A DNA stretch of 64,000 bases, from contig CACOEZ010000002.1 in assembly GCA_902626385.1 (NCBI GenBank), positions 62,001 through 126,000 of the forward strand, given 5' to 3'. A program made the position numbers and the translations under genes. The notes beneath the pieces are model-generated. The model worked only from the letters and a program-made list of their open reading frames with translations. It was not told the origin of the DNA and did not search any database. Positions 8,003-17,285 of the stretch are shown here, one piece after another. Numbering within the stretch: position 1 is the stretch's first letter; every line of letters starts with the position of its first letter. This stretch comes from an uncultured SAR86 cluster bacterium. Its GTDB lineage: Bacteria > Pseudomonadota > Gammaproteobacteria > Magnimaribacterales > D2472.

Positions 8003-8681
8003 ACATCATATAGTTGACACCAAGATCATTATTCAAGTTGGCATTATGTGTCAAAGGGTTATAGAACATTCCTTTTGTTTCTATTAATTTTGCATTTGCA
8101 TCTCTAACAAAGGACGCCAATTCAGAAGGCTTAATAAATTTTTCAAATTCATGAGTTCCTTTTGGTAAAAGTCTAAAAATATATTCGGCACCAACAATTG
8201 CTGTTATCCATGATCTTGGATTTCTGTTTATTGTTGATAAAAAAAGATGTCCATTTGGCTTTAAGAGTTTCACACAAGTATTTACAAGTGAGCAGGGATC
8301 AGGAACATGCTCAAGTACTTCCAAGCAAGTTACTATATCAAAAGATTCAGATTCATCTTCAAGAAGATCCTCAGCAGTTTTCTCAAAATATGAAATTTCT
8401 TTACTACCATTATCAGCATGAATTTTAGCAACCTCAATTCCAGGACCAGCAGCATCAATGCCGGTCACATTTGCACCAAAATCAAATAGCGCTTCAGACA
8501 AAAGACCGCCTCCACATCCAACATCTAAAATTCTTTTATTTTCAATGCTTACTTTTTCTTTAATATAATCTGCCCTTAGCGGATTAATGACATGAAGAGG
8601 CTTAAAATCTCCATCTTTGTCCCACCATTGTTCCGCAAGATCTGCAAACTTATTTATTTCTTGATGATCAACATTGCTCAT
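7986..8681 (-). CDS. ubiG: Ubiquinone biosynthesis O-methyltransferase
   Basis: UbiG carries out both O-methylation steps of ubiquinone synthesis with S-adenosylmethionine at the membrane surface. The 231-residue product begins with the family pattern E-I-N-K-FADLAEQWWD and PLHVINPLRADYI. The SAM site LDVGCGGGLLSE is at about 52-63, followed by VTGIDAAGPGIEVAKIHA. TCLEVLEHVPDP and FLSTINRNPRSWITAIVGAEY lie further on, all typical of UbiG. It is the first gene of the minus-strand group ubiG-gph/mupP-yciK and is divergent from pntAA across a 177-base spacer. Presence of ubiG implies an aerobic, ubiquinone-using organism. Confidence 0.96.
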   Translation of the reverse strand: MSNVDHQEINKFADLAEQWWDKDGDFKPLHVINPLRADYIKEKVSIENKRILDVGCGGGLLSEALFDFGANVTGIDAAGPGIEVAKIHADNGSKEISYFEKTAEDLLEDESESFDIVTCLEVLEHVPDPCSLVNTCVKLLKPNGHLFLSTINRNPRSWITAIVGAEYIFRLLPKGTHEFEKFIKPSELASFVRDANAKLIETKGMFYNPLTHNANLNNDLGVNYMMYAKKL

Positions 8682-8734
8682 ATGTATATCTTAACCCGCA
8701 CGTATTTAATAAAAAATATAAAAAAAACTGTTTT

Positions 8735-8751
8735 ATGTAGTAAAACTACAT
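8735..8751. promoter_or_regulatory. Perfect inverted repeat (7-3-7) between ubiG and pntAA, operator-like
   Basis: ATGTAGT-AAA-ACTACAT is a perfect palindrome in the spacer between divergent ubiG and pntAA. A third copy of the half-site, ACTACAT, lies at 8829-8835 just before pntAA. The arrangement looks like a dimeric regulator site, but no factor can be named and the sequence is AT-rich enough for some chance repeats. Confidence 0.35.
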
Positions 8752-8858
8752 CTCAAATCATACAAAATAGTTTTTAAATGTACTTAATTCTATTTAGTTG
8801 ACTTTATGAAACTGTTAAGATTAACTTCACTACATAATTAATACAACAAAAATTTAAA

Positions 8859-9968
8859 TTGAAAATAGCGGCCTTAAAATCAGAAGATAAAAGATCACCT
8901 ATTCATTCCGATACTATAAAGTCATTGATTGATTTAGGTGTTGAAATCCATTTCGAGGAAGGTATAGGCAGCGGCATTAATTTGAATGACTCTGTTTTTG
9001 AAGAACTGGGACTATTAAAAAAAAGTAGAGATGACTGTTTAAAAAATGGCGATCTTATAATAACTAATCAGTCGCTTTCTAGCTCAGAACTCGAAATCAC
9101 AAAAAAGAATTCAACTGTTTTAGGTATGGTAAATCCATTTTCTAATCAAGATTTTATTAAAGAGTGTGCTAAAAAAAACATCAATCTTGTGAGTATGGAA
9201 TTTATTCCTAGGATAACTCGTGCACAAAAAATGGATGTTTTAAGTTCGCAGGCTAATCTGGCAGGCTATGTCGCAGTGATCGAATCTGCAAAACATCTGT
9301 CTACCGCTTTGCCAATGATGATGACAGCCGCTGGTACATTAAAGCCTGCAAAAGTTTTTGTGATTGGCGTTGGAGTTGCGGGTTTACAAGCTATCGCAAC
9401 CGCAAAAAGATTAGGAGCTCGTGTAGAGGCTTTTGATACGAGAGATGTTGTAGAGGAGCAAGTTCAATCTCTAGGAGCAAAATTTGTAAAAATTGATCTT
9501 GGCGAAACTGGTGAGACTGATCAAGGATATGCCAAAGAGTTAACTCCAGAGCAAATTCAAATGCAAAAAGAACTTCAATCCAAAGTCTGTGAGAGATCTG
9601 ATATCGTTATTACTACAGCTCAATTATTTGGCAGACCAGCACCACGTTTAATTGATAATAAAACAATTGATGTTATGAAACCTGGTAGCGTCATTTTCGA
9701 TATGGCAGTTGAATCAGGAGGCAATGTTGAAGGTTCAAAAGCAGACGAAATAGTTGTTAGAAATGGAGTTAAAATAGTTGGTATTTCTAATTTAGCATCA
9801 AGGGTTTCTAGTCACGCATCGCTTGCACTTTCAAATAATTACAATAATTGGGTGTGTGATTTTTTTGATAAAGAAAAAGCAGAAATAAATTTTGATTTTG
9901 AAGATGAAATTATTAGAAGTAGCGTAATTGTTTATGGCGGCGAAATAAAAAATGAGAGGTTTAAGTAA
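8859..9968 (+). CDS. pntAA: NAD(P) transhydrogenase subunit alpha part 1 (NAD-binding domain I)
   Basis: This is the soluble NAD(H)-binding domain of proton-translocating transhydrogenase, which uses the proton gradient to make NADPH from NADH and NADP. The 369-residue product has the family segment ITRAQKMDVLSSQANLAGY (119-137), the nucleotide fold VFVIGVGVAGLQAIATAKRLGA (from about 166) and the loop LFGRPAPRLI. The start is TTG at 8859, giving the usual MKIAALK N-terminus. The alpha subunit is split: the membrane part is a separate gene starting at the stop codon (TAATG), as in Rhodospirillum rubrum, while E. coli PntA is one chain. Confidence 0.95.
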   Translation: MKIAALKSEDKRSPIHSDTIKSLIDLGVEIHFEEGIGSGINLNDSVFEELGLLKKSRDDCLKNGDLIITNQSLSSSELEITKKNSTVLGMVNPFSNQDFIKECAKKNINLVSMEFIPRITRAQKMDVLSSQANLAGYVAVIESAKHLSTALPMMMTAAGTLKPAKVFVIGVGVAGLQAIATAKRLGARVEAFDTRDVVEEQVQSLGAKFVKIDLGETGETDQGYAKELTPEQIQMQKELQSKVCERSDIVITTAQLFGRPAPRLIDNKTIDVMKPGSVIFDMAVESGGNVEGSKADEIVVRNGVKIVGISNLASRVSSHASLALSNNYNNWVCDFFDKEKAEINFDFEDEIIRSSVIVYGGEIKNERFK

Positions 9969-10240
9969 TGGAAGTATACGTTTTACTGGGATTTGTTTTG
10001 ATACTTTCAATTTACCTTGGTCTTGAGCTAATTTCTAAAGTTCCAAGCACACTCCATACTCCACTTATGTCCGGTGCCAATGCTATTTCAGGAATAGCTT
10101 TAGTTGGAGCACTTGTATTGAGTTCAGATACACAACTTCAAGAAATTTTAGCCTTATTAGCTATTACATTTGCATCAATAAATGTTTTTGGAGGATACCT
10201 AGTAACAAATAGAATGTTAAAAATGTTTAAAAAGAAATAA
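9968..10240 (+). CDS. pntAB: NAD(P) transhydrogenase subunit alpha part 2 (membrane)
   Basis: This short 90-residue membrane protein has three hydrophobic segments: about 3-20, 33-52 and 57-77. It carries the conserved STLHTPLMSGANAISGI motif that lines the proton path of the transhydrogenase domain II. It corresponds to the C-terminal transmembrane part of fused PntA. The start overlaps the pntAA stop by one base, and pntB follows two bases after its stop, so all three chains are made from one message. Confidence 0.95.
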   Translation: MEVYVLLGFVLILSIYLGLELISKVPSTLHTPLMSGANAISGIALVGALVLSSDTQLQEILALLAITFASINVFGGYLVTNRMLKMFKKK

Positions 10241-10242
10241 TC

Positions 10243-11622
10243 ATGGATATTATTAACAACATAACAGCCTTTCAAAATGTTGTTTACATTTTCTCTTCTA
10301 TTCTTTTTATATCAGGTATCAAAATGCTTGGAAAAGAGGATACAGCTGTTAAAGGTAACTTTCTATCAGCATTAGCAATGTTTATTGCTGTTTCGGTAAC
10401 AATTATAAATGTTGTAAATCCATTAATTGTGCTAATTGGAATATTAATAGGCGCTTCAATAGGATCATTAATTGCATTAAGAGTAAAGATGACGTCAATA
10501 CCTGAGATGGTCGCACTCTTTAATGGTTTTGGAGGATTAGCAACATTTTTTATCGCTTGGTCAGAATTTAATGCAACTCCTGATAATGTTTTTCAATATG
10601 TTGTCATAATGCTTACTACATATATTGGCGGTGTTACTTTCTCAGGAAGCATAATAGCCTATGGAAAGTTATCTGAAAAACTGAAGATCGAAAAAAACTC
10701 TATCATTACAAAACTATTTACAACTCTTTTTTACCTATCAATCTTATTCTTAATCTATTCGATTGGGTTTACTCAGTTAATTGTTCTGCCAACAGATTTC
10801 TTTACTATTCTTCTAATACTTACTTTGCTTGGTGGAATCGGGTTCGTATTACCAATTGGTGGTGGAGATATGCCAGTTGTCATATCTTTGCTCAACTCGT
10901 TCTCTGGCATAGCAGCAGCTTTTGCAGGACTATTGCTCTTAAACAATGTTCTTATAGTAGCAGGATCGCTGGTTGGCGCCAGTGGATTGATCTTAACAAT
11001 TATTATGGCCAAGGCAATGAATCGATCAATTGGTAATATTTTGTTTGTAGGATATGCTTCGTCATCATCAAGCTCCAGTTCGCAAGAAACAGGAGAAGTA
11101 AAACCAATAAATGTTTCTGATGCCTATTTGATTTTAGAAAATGCAAGTTCTGTATTAGTTATTCCTGGTTATGGCATGGCTGTTGCTCAAGCTCAGCACG
11201 TTGTAAGAGAGCTAGGTGAGCTTCTCGAGGAGAATGGAACAGAAGTAAAGTATGGAATTCATCCTGTTGCAGGACGTATGCCAGGTCATATGAATGTTTT
11301 ACTGGCCGAGGCCAATGTTCCTTATGATGTTTTAGTTGAGCCAGATGATGTAAATCCATCAATGGATACAGTTGATGTTGCAATTGTGATAGGTGCAAAT
11401 GATGTTGTTAATCCCTCTGCTACTGAGGAGCCTGGAAGTCCTATTTATGGAATGCCAATTATTGAAGTTCATAATGCAAGAACAGTTTTTGTACTAAAAA
11501 GATCAATGTCTGCAGGTTTTGCTGGCGTGCAAAACCCACTTTTTTTCAAGCAAAACACTAGAATGCTTTTTGGAGATGCAAAAGAGTCAATTGGCGGCTT
11601 AGTATCAGAATTTAAAGAGTAA
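10243..11622 (+). CDS. pntB: NAD(P) transhydrogenase subunit beta
   Basis: PntB supplies the rest of the membrane domain (about nine helices, residues 1-270) and the NADP-binding domain III (about 290-459). Domain III shows VIPGYGMAVAQAQH, GIHPVAGRMPGHMNVLLAEA, VLVEPDDVN, IGANDVVNP and KRSMSAGFAGVQNPLFF, all hallmark segments. A run of eight serines (around residue 272) forms a flexible linker between the membrane and NADP domains; Ser-rich spacing here is unusual but plausible. Length is close to E. coli PntB (462 aa). A strong palindrome lies in the 82-base gap before gyrA. Confidence 0.96.
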   Translation: MDIINNITAFQNVVYIFSSILFISGIKMLGKEDTAVKGNFLSALAMFIAVSVTIINVVNPLIVLIGILIGASIGSLIALRVKMTSIPEMVALFNGFGGLATFFIAWSEFNATPDNVFQYVVIMLTTYIGGVTFSGSIIAYGKLSEKLKIEKNSIITKLFTTLFYLSILFLIYSIGFTQLIVLPTDFFTILLILTLLGGIGFVLPIGGGDMPVVISLLNSFSGIAAAFAGLLLLNNVLIVAGSLVGASGLILTIIMAKAMNRSIGNILFVGYASSSSSSSSQETGEVKPINVSDAYLILENASSVLVIPGYGMAVAQAQHVVRELGELLEENGTEVKYGIHPVAGRMPGHMNVLLAEANVPYDVLVEPDDVNPSMDTVDVAIVIGANDVVNPSATEEPGSPIYGMPIIEVHNARTVFVLKRSMSAGFAGVQNPLFFKQNTRMLFGDAKESIGGLVSEFKE

Positions 11623-11642
11623 ATCTGTCCTTAAATATGTTA

Positions 11643-11671
11643 AAATATCACCTTAATTAAGGAAGATATTT
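11643..11671. terminator. Long interrupted palindrome between pntB and gyrA (hairpin or regulatory site)
   Basis: AAATATC-A-CCTTAATTAAGG-AA-GATATTT is an inverted repeat with 7-bp outer arms and a central perfect 12-base palindrome, with one versus two unpaired bases between. As RNA it could fold into a hairpin after the pntB stop. There is no following U-run on either strand, so a classical intrinsic terminator is uncertain; a DNA-binding site in the gyrA promoter region fits as well. Confidence 0.4.
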
Positions 11672-11704
11672 CATACATAATTCATATTAAAAAATAGGGC
11701 TAAA

Positions 11705-14245
11705 ATGAGCGAATTTGCAAAGGAAATAATATCTGTAAATATAGAAGATGAGCTCAAACAGTCATACCTAAGCTATGCTTTAAGCGTTATTCATGGAAGA
11801 GCACTTCCAGATATAAGAGACGGTCTAAAACCAGTTCACAGAAGAATTTTGTTCGCAATGTATGACCTTAAAAATTCTTACAACAAACCATACAAAAAAT
11901 CAGCTAGAGTTGTTGGAGATGTAATAGGTAAATATCATCCTCATGGTGACTCTGCTGTATACGATGCCATGGTAAGAATGGCTCAAGATTTTTCTATGAG
12001 ATATCCGATTGTTGAAGGCCAAGGTAACTTTGGATCAATTGATGGAGATCCTCCAGCTGCAATGAGATATACAGAAGTTAGAATGGCAAAGATCACTGAT
12101 CAAATGTTAGGTGATATTGAGAAAGATACAGTTTCATATTCACCAAACTATGATGGTAGCGAAAACATACCAGATGTTCTTCCTACGAAAATTCCAAATT
12201 TATTGGTAAATGGATCCTCAGGTATTGCAGTTGGGATGGCAACAAATATACCACCCCATAACCTTAATGAAGTATTAGATGGTTGCATTAAGATTATTAA
12301 TAATCCAAAGATATCCATTGATGAATTGATCAAAGTTATTTCTGGTCCAGACTTTCCAACTGGTGGGACAATTGATGGTAAAGCAGGTATATATGAAGCA
12401 TATAAAACTGGAAGAGGAATAATTCATATAAGATCAAACACTTCCATTGAAGAGGATAAATCAGGAAAGCAGTCTCTGATAATTAATGAAATTCCTTTTA
12501 TGGTGAACAAAGCAAAAATGCTTGAAAAAATTGCAGAACTTGTGAAAGAAAAGAAAATTGAGGGCATTACAGAAATAAGGGATGAGTCTGACAAAGATGG
12601 GCTGAGGGTTGTGATTGAGGTTCGAAAGGGAGACTCAGTAGAAGTACTTGAAAATAATTTATTTGCACAAACTCAACTGGAGCAATCCTTTGGTATAAAT
12701 TTTACCGTTCTGTCCGAGGGCCAGCCTAAAGAAGTCAACCTAAAAGAAATGCTACAAGCATTTGTAAGACATCGTAAAGATGTAATCGTTAAAAGGACTA
12801 AATACGATTTAAATAAAGCCAAAGACAGAGGGCATGTTGTAGAAGGGCTCATGGTGGCAATTGCCAATATTGATGAGATTATTAAGATTATTAAAAAATC
12901 TAAAGATCCAAAAAAAGCTGCAGAATCTTTGTGTAAAAAAACCTGGAAATCAGGTCCAGTTGAAGCAATTCTAAAAAAAGTTGGTAATGATACTTGCAAA
13001 CCTAAAGGCGTTAGCAAAGATCTAGGTCTCAAGGGTAAAAAATATAAACTTTCAAAAGAGCAAGCAAGAGCAATCCTAGAATTGCGCTTGGGAAGACTTA
13101 CAGGACTTGAGCAAGAAAATCTAAGCAAAGAATTTAATGAAATTGTAGAAAAAGTTCTTGCTTTTCAAAAGATTCTTGATGATAAGCAAACACTACAAGA
13201 TTTGATGATTTCTGAATTAGAAGAGATTAAAGAATCTTTTGGAGATGAAAGAAAGACTCTCATAAATGATACTAGAAGAGGTATCACTAACGAAGATCTT
13301 ATACCTGAAGAGACAAGGGTGCTTACTGTTTCAAGAAGTGGATATGCTAAAACTCAACCCTTAGATGAGTATCGTGAGCAAAGAAGGGGCGGACAAGGAA
13401 AAGCTGCCGCTTCTGTTAAAGAAGAAGATTTGATTCAAAACTTATATGTCTTAAGCAGCCATGTTCAAATATTATGTTTTACAACAAAAGGAAAAGTATT
13501 TTGGCTAAAGGTTTATGAGATCCCGGTTGCCTCTAGGACATCAAAAGGAAGACCTCTAGTAAATATGCTAAAACTTGATGATGATGAGAGAGTAAGTGAA
13601 ATACTTCCTGTAGAAGAATTCTCGGAAGATAAGTATATTTTTATGGCTACTAGAAAAGGGATAACAAAGAAAACAAACTTAAGTTTATTTGCTAGAAAAT
13701 GGAAGTCAGGAATTAAAGCTATTAATCTTGATGAAGATGATAGATTAATTGGAACCGCAATAACTGATGGAAAAAAAGAAATTCTTTTAGCTTCCTCAGC
13801 CGGTAAGCTAATAAGATTCAATGAGGAAAAAGTAAGAGCTATGGGTAGAACAGCCAGAGGAGTTAGAGGTATGAAGCTTAAAAAAGATCAAAAGCTTATT
13901 TCTCTAAATGTTGCTGATCCAGAAAAAACTGTTTTGTGCGTTTCTGAAAATGGTTATGGTAAAAAAACTAGCTTAGATGATTTTCCAACTCATAATAGAG
14001 GTGGACAGGGAGTTATTTCTATTAAAACCAGCGAAAGAAATGGCATGATGGTTGCCGCAGCACTAGTAAATGAAGAAGATGGAATTATGCTAATTAGTGA
14101 CAAAGGAACCATGATAAGAACAAATGTTTCTCAGGTTCCAACTTTAAGTAGAAATACACAAGGAGTAAAAATTATTACTCCCAAAGAAGGCGAAAAACTT
14201 ATTGAATGTGTGACAATTCCAGAAGAGGAAGATCAAGAAGAATAA
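11705..14245 (+). CDS. gyrA: DNA gyrase subunit A
   Basis: GyrA is the DNA breakage-reunion subunit of gyrase, which introduces negative supercoils. Residue numbering matches E. coli across the quinolone region: [14 protein letters not shown] gives Ser83 and Asp87 (the drug-sensitive residues), and AMRYTE gives catalytic Tyr122. The C-terminal beta-pinwheel follows from about residue 530. The GyrA-box at 559-565 reads QRRGGQG, with Gln where Lys or Arg is usual. The presence of the box supports GyrA over ParC. Length (846 aa) is a little short of E. coli (875). It heads the run gyrA-serC-pheA-tyrA-aroA-cmk-rpsA-ihfB-pyrF. serC starts two bases after its stop. Confidence 0.97.
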   Translation: MSEFAKEIISVNIEDELKQSYLSYALSVIHGRALPDIRDGLKPVHRRILFAMYDLKNSYNKPYKKSARVVGDVIGKYHPHGDSAVYDAMVRMAQDFSMRYPIVEGQGNFGSIDGDPPAAMRYTEVRMAKITDQMLGDIEKDTVSYSPNYDGSENIPDVLPTKIPNLLVNGSSGIAVGMATNIPPHNLNEVLDGCIKIINNPKISIDELIKVISGPDFPTGGTIDGKAGIYEAYKTGRGIIHIRSNTSIEEDKSGKQSLIINEIPFMVNKAKMLEKIAELVKEKKIEGITEIRDESDKDGLRVVIEVRKGDSVEVLENNLFAQTQLEQSFGINFTVLSEGQPKEVNLKEMLQAFVRHRKDVIVKRTKYDLNKAKDRGHVVEGLMVAIANIDEIIKIIKKSKDPKKAAESLCKKTWKSGPVEAILKKVGNDTCKPKGVSKDLGLKGKKYKLSKEQARAILELRLGRLTGLEQENLSKEFNEIVEKVLAFQKILDDKQTLQDLMISELEEIKESFGDERKTLINDTRRGITNEDLIPEETRVLTVSRSGYAKTQPLDEYREQRRGGQGKAAASVKEEDLIQNLYVLSSHVQILCFTTKGKVFWLKVYEIPVASRTSKGRPLVNMLKLDDDERVSEILPVEEFSEDKYIFMATRKGITKKTNLSLFARKWKSGIKAINLDEDDRLIGTAITDGKKEILLASSAGKLIRFNEEKVRAMGRTARGVRGMKLKKDQKLISLNVADPEKTVLCVSENGYGKKTSLDDFPTHNRGGQGVISIKTSERNGMMVAAALVNEEDGIMLISDKGTMIRTNVSQVPTLSRNTQGVKIITPKEGEKLIECVTIPEEEDQEE

Positions 14246-14246
14246 T

Positions 14247-15323
14247 ATGAGGGGGTGGAATTTTTCTGCTGGTCCCGCAGCAATTCCTGAAGATGTAATA
14301 TTAGAAGTAAAGAATGAGTTACTTGAGTTCCAAGACTCTGGCTCTTCAATAATAGAAGTTAGTCATAGAACAGATTTATATACAAAACTTGCACATGAGA
14401 CAAAGCAAGACTTCATTGAAATTTTAAATATACCTGAGACTCATGAGGTTCTATTTCTGCAAGGAGGTGCAACTCATCAGTTTTCTATGATCCCATTAAA
14501 CTTTAAAAATATTTCAGATAGTGCAGACTATGTAGTTTCAGGAACATGGTCAAAAAAAGCAGCAGTAGAAGCAGAAAAACTTATTAAAGTTAACATAATT
14601 GCTTCTTCCGAGAATTCAAATTATTCTAAATTCCCTAAATATGATGAATGGAATGTTTCTAGTGATTCGGCATATATACACTTTTGCCCAAACGAGACAA
14701 TGCAAGGAATTGCAATCCATGAAGCTCCTCAGTTTAAAAAACATGTCATTGCTGATATGACTTCTGTAATTCTCAGTGAGCCGCTTGATGTAGGAAATTA
14801 CTCTTTGATCTATGCCGGCGCTCAAAAAAATATTGGTCCTGCTGGATTGGCTGTAGTTATTATTTCGAAAGACTTAATGAATCAAGCAAATAAAAATCTT
14901 CCAAAAATACTCCAATACTCTGAGCACTCTATTGCAGACTCAATGCTTAATACGCCTCCAACGTTTGCATGGTATGTAGCTGGGAAAGTTTTTAAATGGA
15001 TAAAAAAATCAGGTGGACTGAAGTATTTTCAAGATTTAAATAGAAAAAAAGCTGAGATTTTGTATGAATTTCTTGATTCTTCTGATTTTTATATAAATAA
15101 GATAGAAAAAAATCAGAGATCTTTAATGAATGTTACTTTTAATTTAGCTGATGAGCAGCTTAATGAAAGCTTTCTAAATGAATCCAGATCTAAAAATTTA
15201 CTTAATTTAAAAGGACATGCTCTTGTTGGAGGAATGCGAGCGAGCATATATAATGCTATGCCGCTGGAAGGAGTGAAGAAATTAGTTCAGTTTATGAAAG
15301 AATTTGAATCTAAGCACGGTTAA
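14247..15323 (+). CDS. serC: Phosphoserine aminotransferase
   Basis: SerC is a PLP enzyme that converts 3-phosphohydroxypyruvate to phosphoserine in serine synthesis, and also acts in pyridoxal phosphate synthesis. The 358-residue product begins WNFSAGPAAIPEDVI. It has LFLQGGATHQFSMIPLN for phosphate binding, the PLP lysine Lys194 in AGAQKNIGPAG, TPPTFAWYVAGKVFKWI, and the C-terminal LVGGMRASIYNAMPLEGV. All are standard for SerC. It lies between gyrA and pheA as in Pseudomonas-type genomes, with a 1-base gap after the gyrA stop and a 4-base gap before pheA. Confidence 0.97.
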   Translation: MRGWNFSAGPAAIPEDVILEVKNELLEFQDSGSSIIEVSHRTDLYTKLAHETKQDFIEILNIPETHEVLFLQGGATHQFSMIPLNFKNISDSADYVVSGTWSKKAAVEAEKLIKVNIIASSENSNYSKFPKYDEWNVSSDSAYIHFCPNETMQGIAIHEAPQFKKHVIADMTSVILSEPLDVGNYSLIYAGAQKNIGPAGLAVVIISKDLMNQANKNLPKILQYSEHSIADSMLNTPPTFAWYVAGKVFKWIKKSGGLKYFQDLNRKKAEILYEFLDSSDFYINKIEKNQRSLMNVTFNLADEQLNESFLNESRSKNLLNLKGHALVGGMRASIYNAMPLEGVKKLVQFMKEFESKHG

Positions 15324-15327
15324 AAAT

Positions 15328-16416
15328 ATGCCAAAAAAAGATTTAAAAAGTTATAGAGATAAAATTGATCAAATAGATCAAAAAATTCTTAAATTAATAC
15401 AAGAGAGAGCATCTCATGCAGTTTCTATTGGAAAATTAAAGTCCAAAGCAAGCCCAAGTTCCTCTTTTTATAAGCCTGATAGAGAATCAAAGATACTCAG
15501 AAGTATTATTAAATCTAATAATGAAGGACTTTTACCCGACAGCAAAATAAGAGCGATTTATAAAGAACTTATTTCAGGATGTTTATCTTTAGAAGAAATA
15601 CTTAAAATAGCCTATCTTGGTCCTGAGGGCACTCATTCAGAAGCAGCTGTGCATAATCAATTTGGTTCTCAAGTTGTAAAAATTCCTTCAAGAACAATCG
15701 ATGATGTTTTTTTTCAGTTAATGCATGATGAAGTCAATATCGGTGTAGTTCCAGTAGAAAATTCTTCTGAGGGAGTCATTAATACGACTTTAAATTGCTT
15801 AGCTGACAGTGAAGACATAAACATTATTGGTGAAATCTATCTTGATATTGATCATCAACTTGCTGCAGGAAATAAATTTGATCTAAAAGATGCATTTGCT
15901 ATTGCTTCTCATCCTCAGGCTCTTGGTCAATGTACAAAATGGATTGAAAGAAACATAGGTAATGTCAAAAGATTAGAGATGCCAAGCTCAGCAGTTGCAG
16001 CAAAATATGCAAAAGAAAATAAAAATATACTTTGTATCGTCAATTCATTGGCAATTGAAAAATATAAATTAAAGTTAGTAAAGAAAAATATCCAAGATTT
16101 TTCTGAGAACAAAACAAGATTCTTAGTAATAGGAAAACATTCTATTGAAAGAACTGGAAAAGATAAGACTTCTTTCTTGATTCAAACTCCTAACAAGCCA
16201 GGTTCGTTGATGGGAGTACTAAAGCCCTTTGACAAAAGAAAGATAAACTTGAGCAAAATTGAAACAAGACCATCTAGGGGAAATATTAAGTCCCATGATT
16301 TCTTTATTGATTGTGAAGGTCACATCAGCGATAAAAAATTATCATTAGCCGTAAATGAGATTATTGATGCCGGCGCAATTGTCAGAAATTTTGGTTCTTA
16401 TCCAGAATATGTATGA
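15328..16416 (+). CDS. pheA: Bifunctional chorismate mutase / prephenate dehydratase (P-protein)
   Basis: The 362-residue protein makes phenylpyruvate from chorismate in two steps. Residues from about 5-85 are an AroQ-type chorismate mutase (KIDQIDQKILKLIQERASHA). About 95-270 are the dehydratase, with AYLGPEGTHSEAA, VVPVENSSEGVI and the catalytic TRF in ENKTRFLVIGK. The C-terminal ACT domain has LIQTPNKPGSLMGVL and KIETRPSRG, the latter equivalent to the ESRP Phe-feedback motif. I chose the ATG at 15328; an in-frame TTG at 15304 lies inside serC and would add eight non-family residues. tyrA overlaps its stop by four bases. Confidence 0.96.
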   Translation: MPKKDLKSYRDKIDQIDQKILKLIQERASHAVSIGKLKSKASPSSSFYKPDRESKILRSIIKSNNEGLLPDSKIRAIYKELISGCLSLEEILKIAYLGPEGTHSEAAVHNQFGSQVVKIPSRTIDDVFFQLMHDEVNIGVVPVENSSEGVINTTLNCLADSEDINIIGEIYLDIDHQLAAGNKFDLKDAFAIASHPQALGQCTKWIERNIGNVKRLEMPSSAVAAKYAKENKNILCIVNSLAIEKYKLKLVKKNIQDFSENKTRFLVIGKHSIERTGKDKTSFLIQTPNKPGSLMGVLKPFDKRKINLSKIETRPSRGNIKSHDFFIDCEGHISDKKLSLAVNEIIDAGAIVRNFGSYPEYV

Positions 16417-17285
16417 AAAATAATATTGAAAGCATACTAATAATTGGTTTAGGAATGATAGGTGCATCTCTAGCGCTTGCATCAAAATCAAAGGTTATAA
16501 AGGTTTTTGGGTATGACTCTAATGATTCAACAGTTGAATTAGCAAAGAAAGAAAATTTTATTGATGATAGTTTTCATAGCCTTGAAGAAATAAATAATAA
16601 GAATCTATCAGATAAGATTGACTTAGTGATAGTTTGCGTACCTCCTAAACAAACTCAAGAAATTTTTAATAACATTCATGAACTTTGGAATACATCTATA
16701 ACAATTACTGACACTTCAAGTGTAAAAAATCATTTAAAGGTGAATGATGTCGATAATATTATTTTATCGCATCCAATAGCCGGTTCAGACAGATCCGGAT
16801 TGTCTGCTGCAGACAGTGAATTATATATTGATAAAAAAAATGTTATTTGTGATCCATTTAATGCTAAAAGTTCGCATCTCAATAGGTTAGTAGATTTTTG
16901 GGAAGGCGCAATGCAAATGAGAACTAGCGTCATGACAGTCAATGATCATGATTTAATCTTTGCCATGACCAGTCATTTACCTCATTTAGTTTCATATGCA
17001 TTAATTGATTCCATTAGATTATCTTCAAATGATGTAGAAGATAATGCTGGTGGTGGCCTAAAAGAGTTTTTAAGATTGAGCGGTTCAAATTCTGAAATGT
17101 GGAGTGAAATCTTCACATTAAATAGAGTTGATTTAATAAAAGCTTTGGCAGGATTACAAATTTCAATTAACAATCTTCTTGAGTTAATTACAGAAACTAA
17201 AGAAATTCCCGATGTATTTAATCATCTAGAGATTCTAAATCATGAATTGAATGAAATTAAATCTTTTAAAGAAGAAAAATTTTGA
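16413..17285 (+). CDS. tyrA: Prephenate/arogenate dehydrogenase
   Basis: The NAD(P)-binding fold IIGLGMIGASLA (residues 10-21) and the family motifs VIVCVPP, ITDTSSVK, SHPIAGSDRSG and MTSHLPHLVSYAL identify a TyrA-type dehydrogenase of the tyrosine branch. At 290 aa it has only the dehydrogenase part: no chorismate mutase domain, unlike E. coli TyrA, and no AroA fusion, unlike Pseudomonas. It overlaps pheA by four bases (ATGA) and aroA starts within its last codons. No hisC-like aminotransferase separates pheA and tyrA, as it does in Pseudomonas. Prephenate versus arogenate specificity cannot be judged from sequence alone. Confidence 0.94.
   Translation: MKNNIESILIIGLGMIGASLALASKSKVIKVFGYDSNDSTVELAKKENFIDDSFHSLEEINNKNLSDKIDLVIVCVPPKQTQEIFNNIHELWNTSITITDTSSVKNHLKVNDVDNIILSHPIAGSDRSGLSAADSELYIDKKNVICDPFNAKSSHLNRLVDFWEGAMQMRTSVMTVNDHDLIFAMTSHLPHLVSYALIDSIRLSSNDVEDNAGGGLKEFLRLSGSNSEMWSEIFTLNRVDLIKALAGLQISINNLLELITETKEIPDVFNHLEILNHELNEIKSFKEEKF

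Noticed and set aside
12673-13128. Long minus-strand open frame opposite gyrA (also 13513-13821, 17857-18303, 17266-17766)
   Set aside because: These are antisense shadows of well-supported genes with no family pattern or start signal of their own.
15304-15327. TTG start giving PheA eight more residues
   Set aside because: It lies inside serC; the ATG at 15328 gives the normal chorismate mutase N-terminus.
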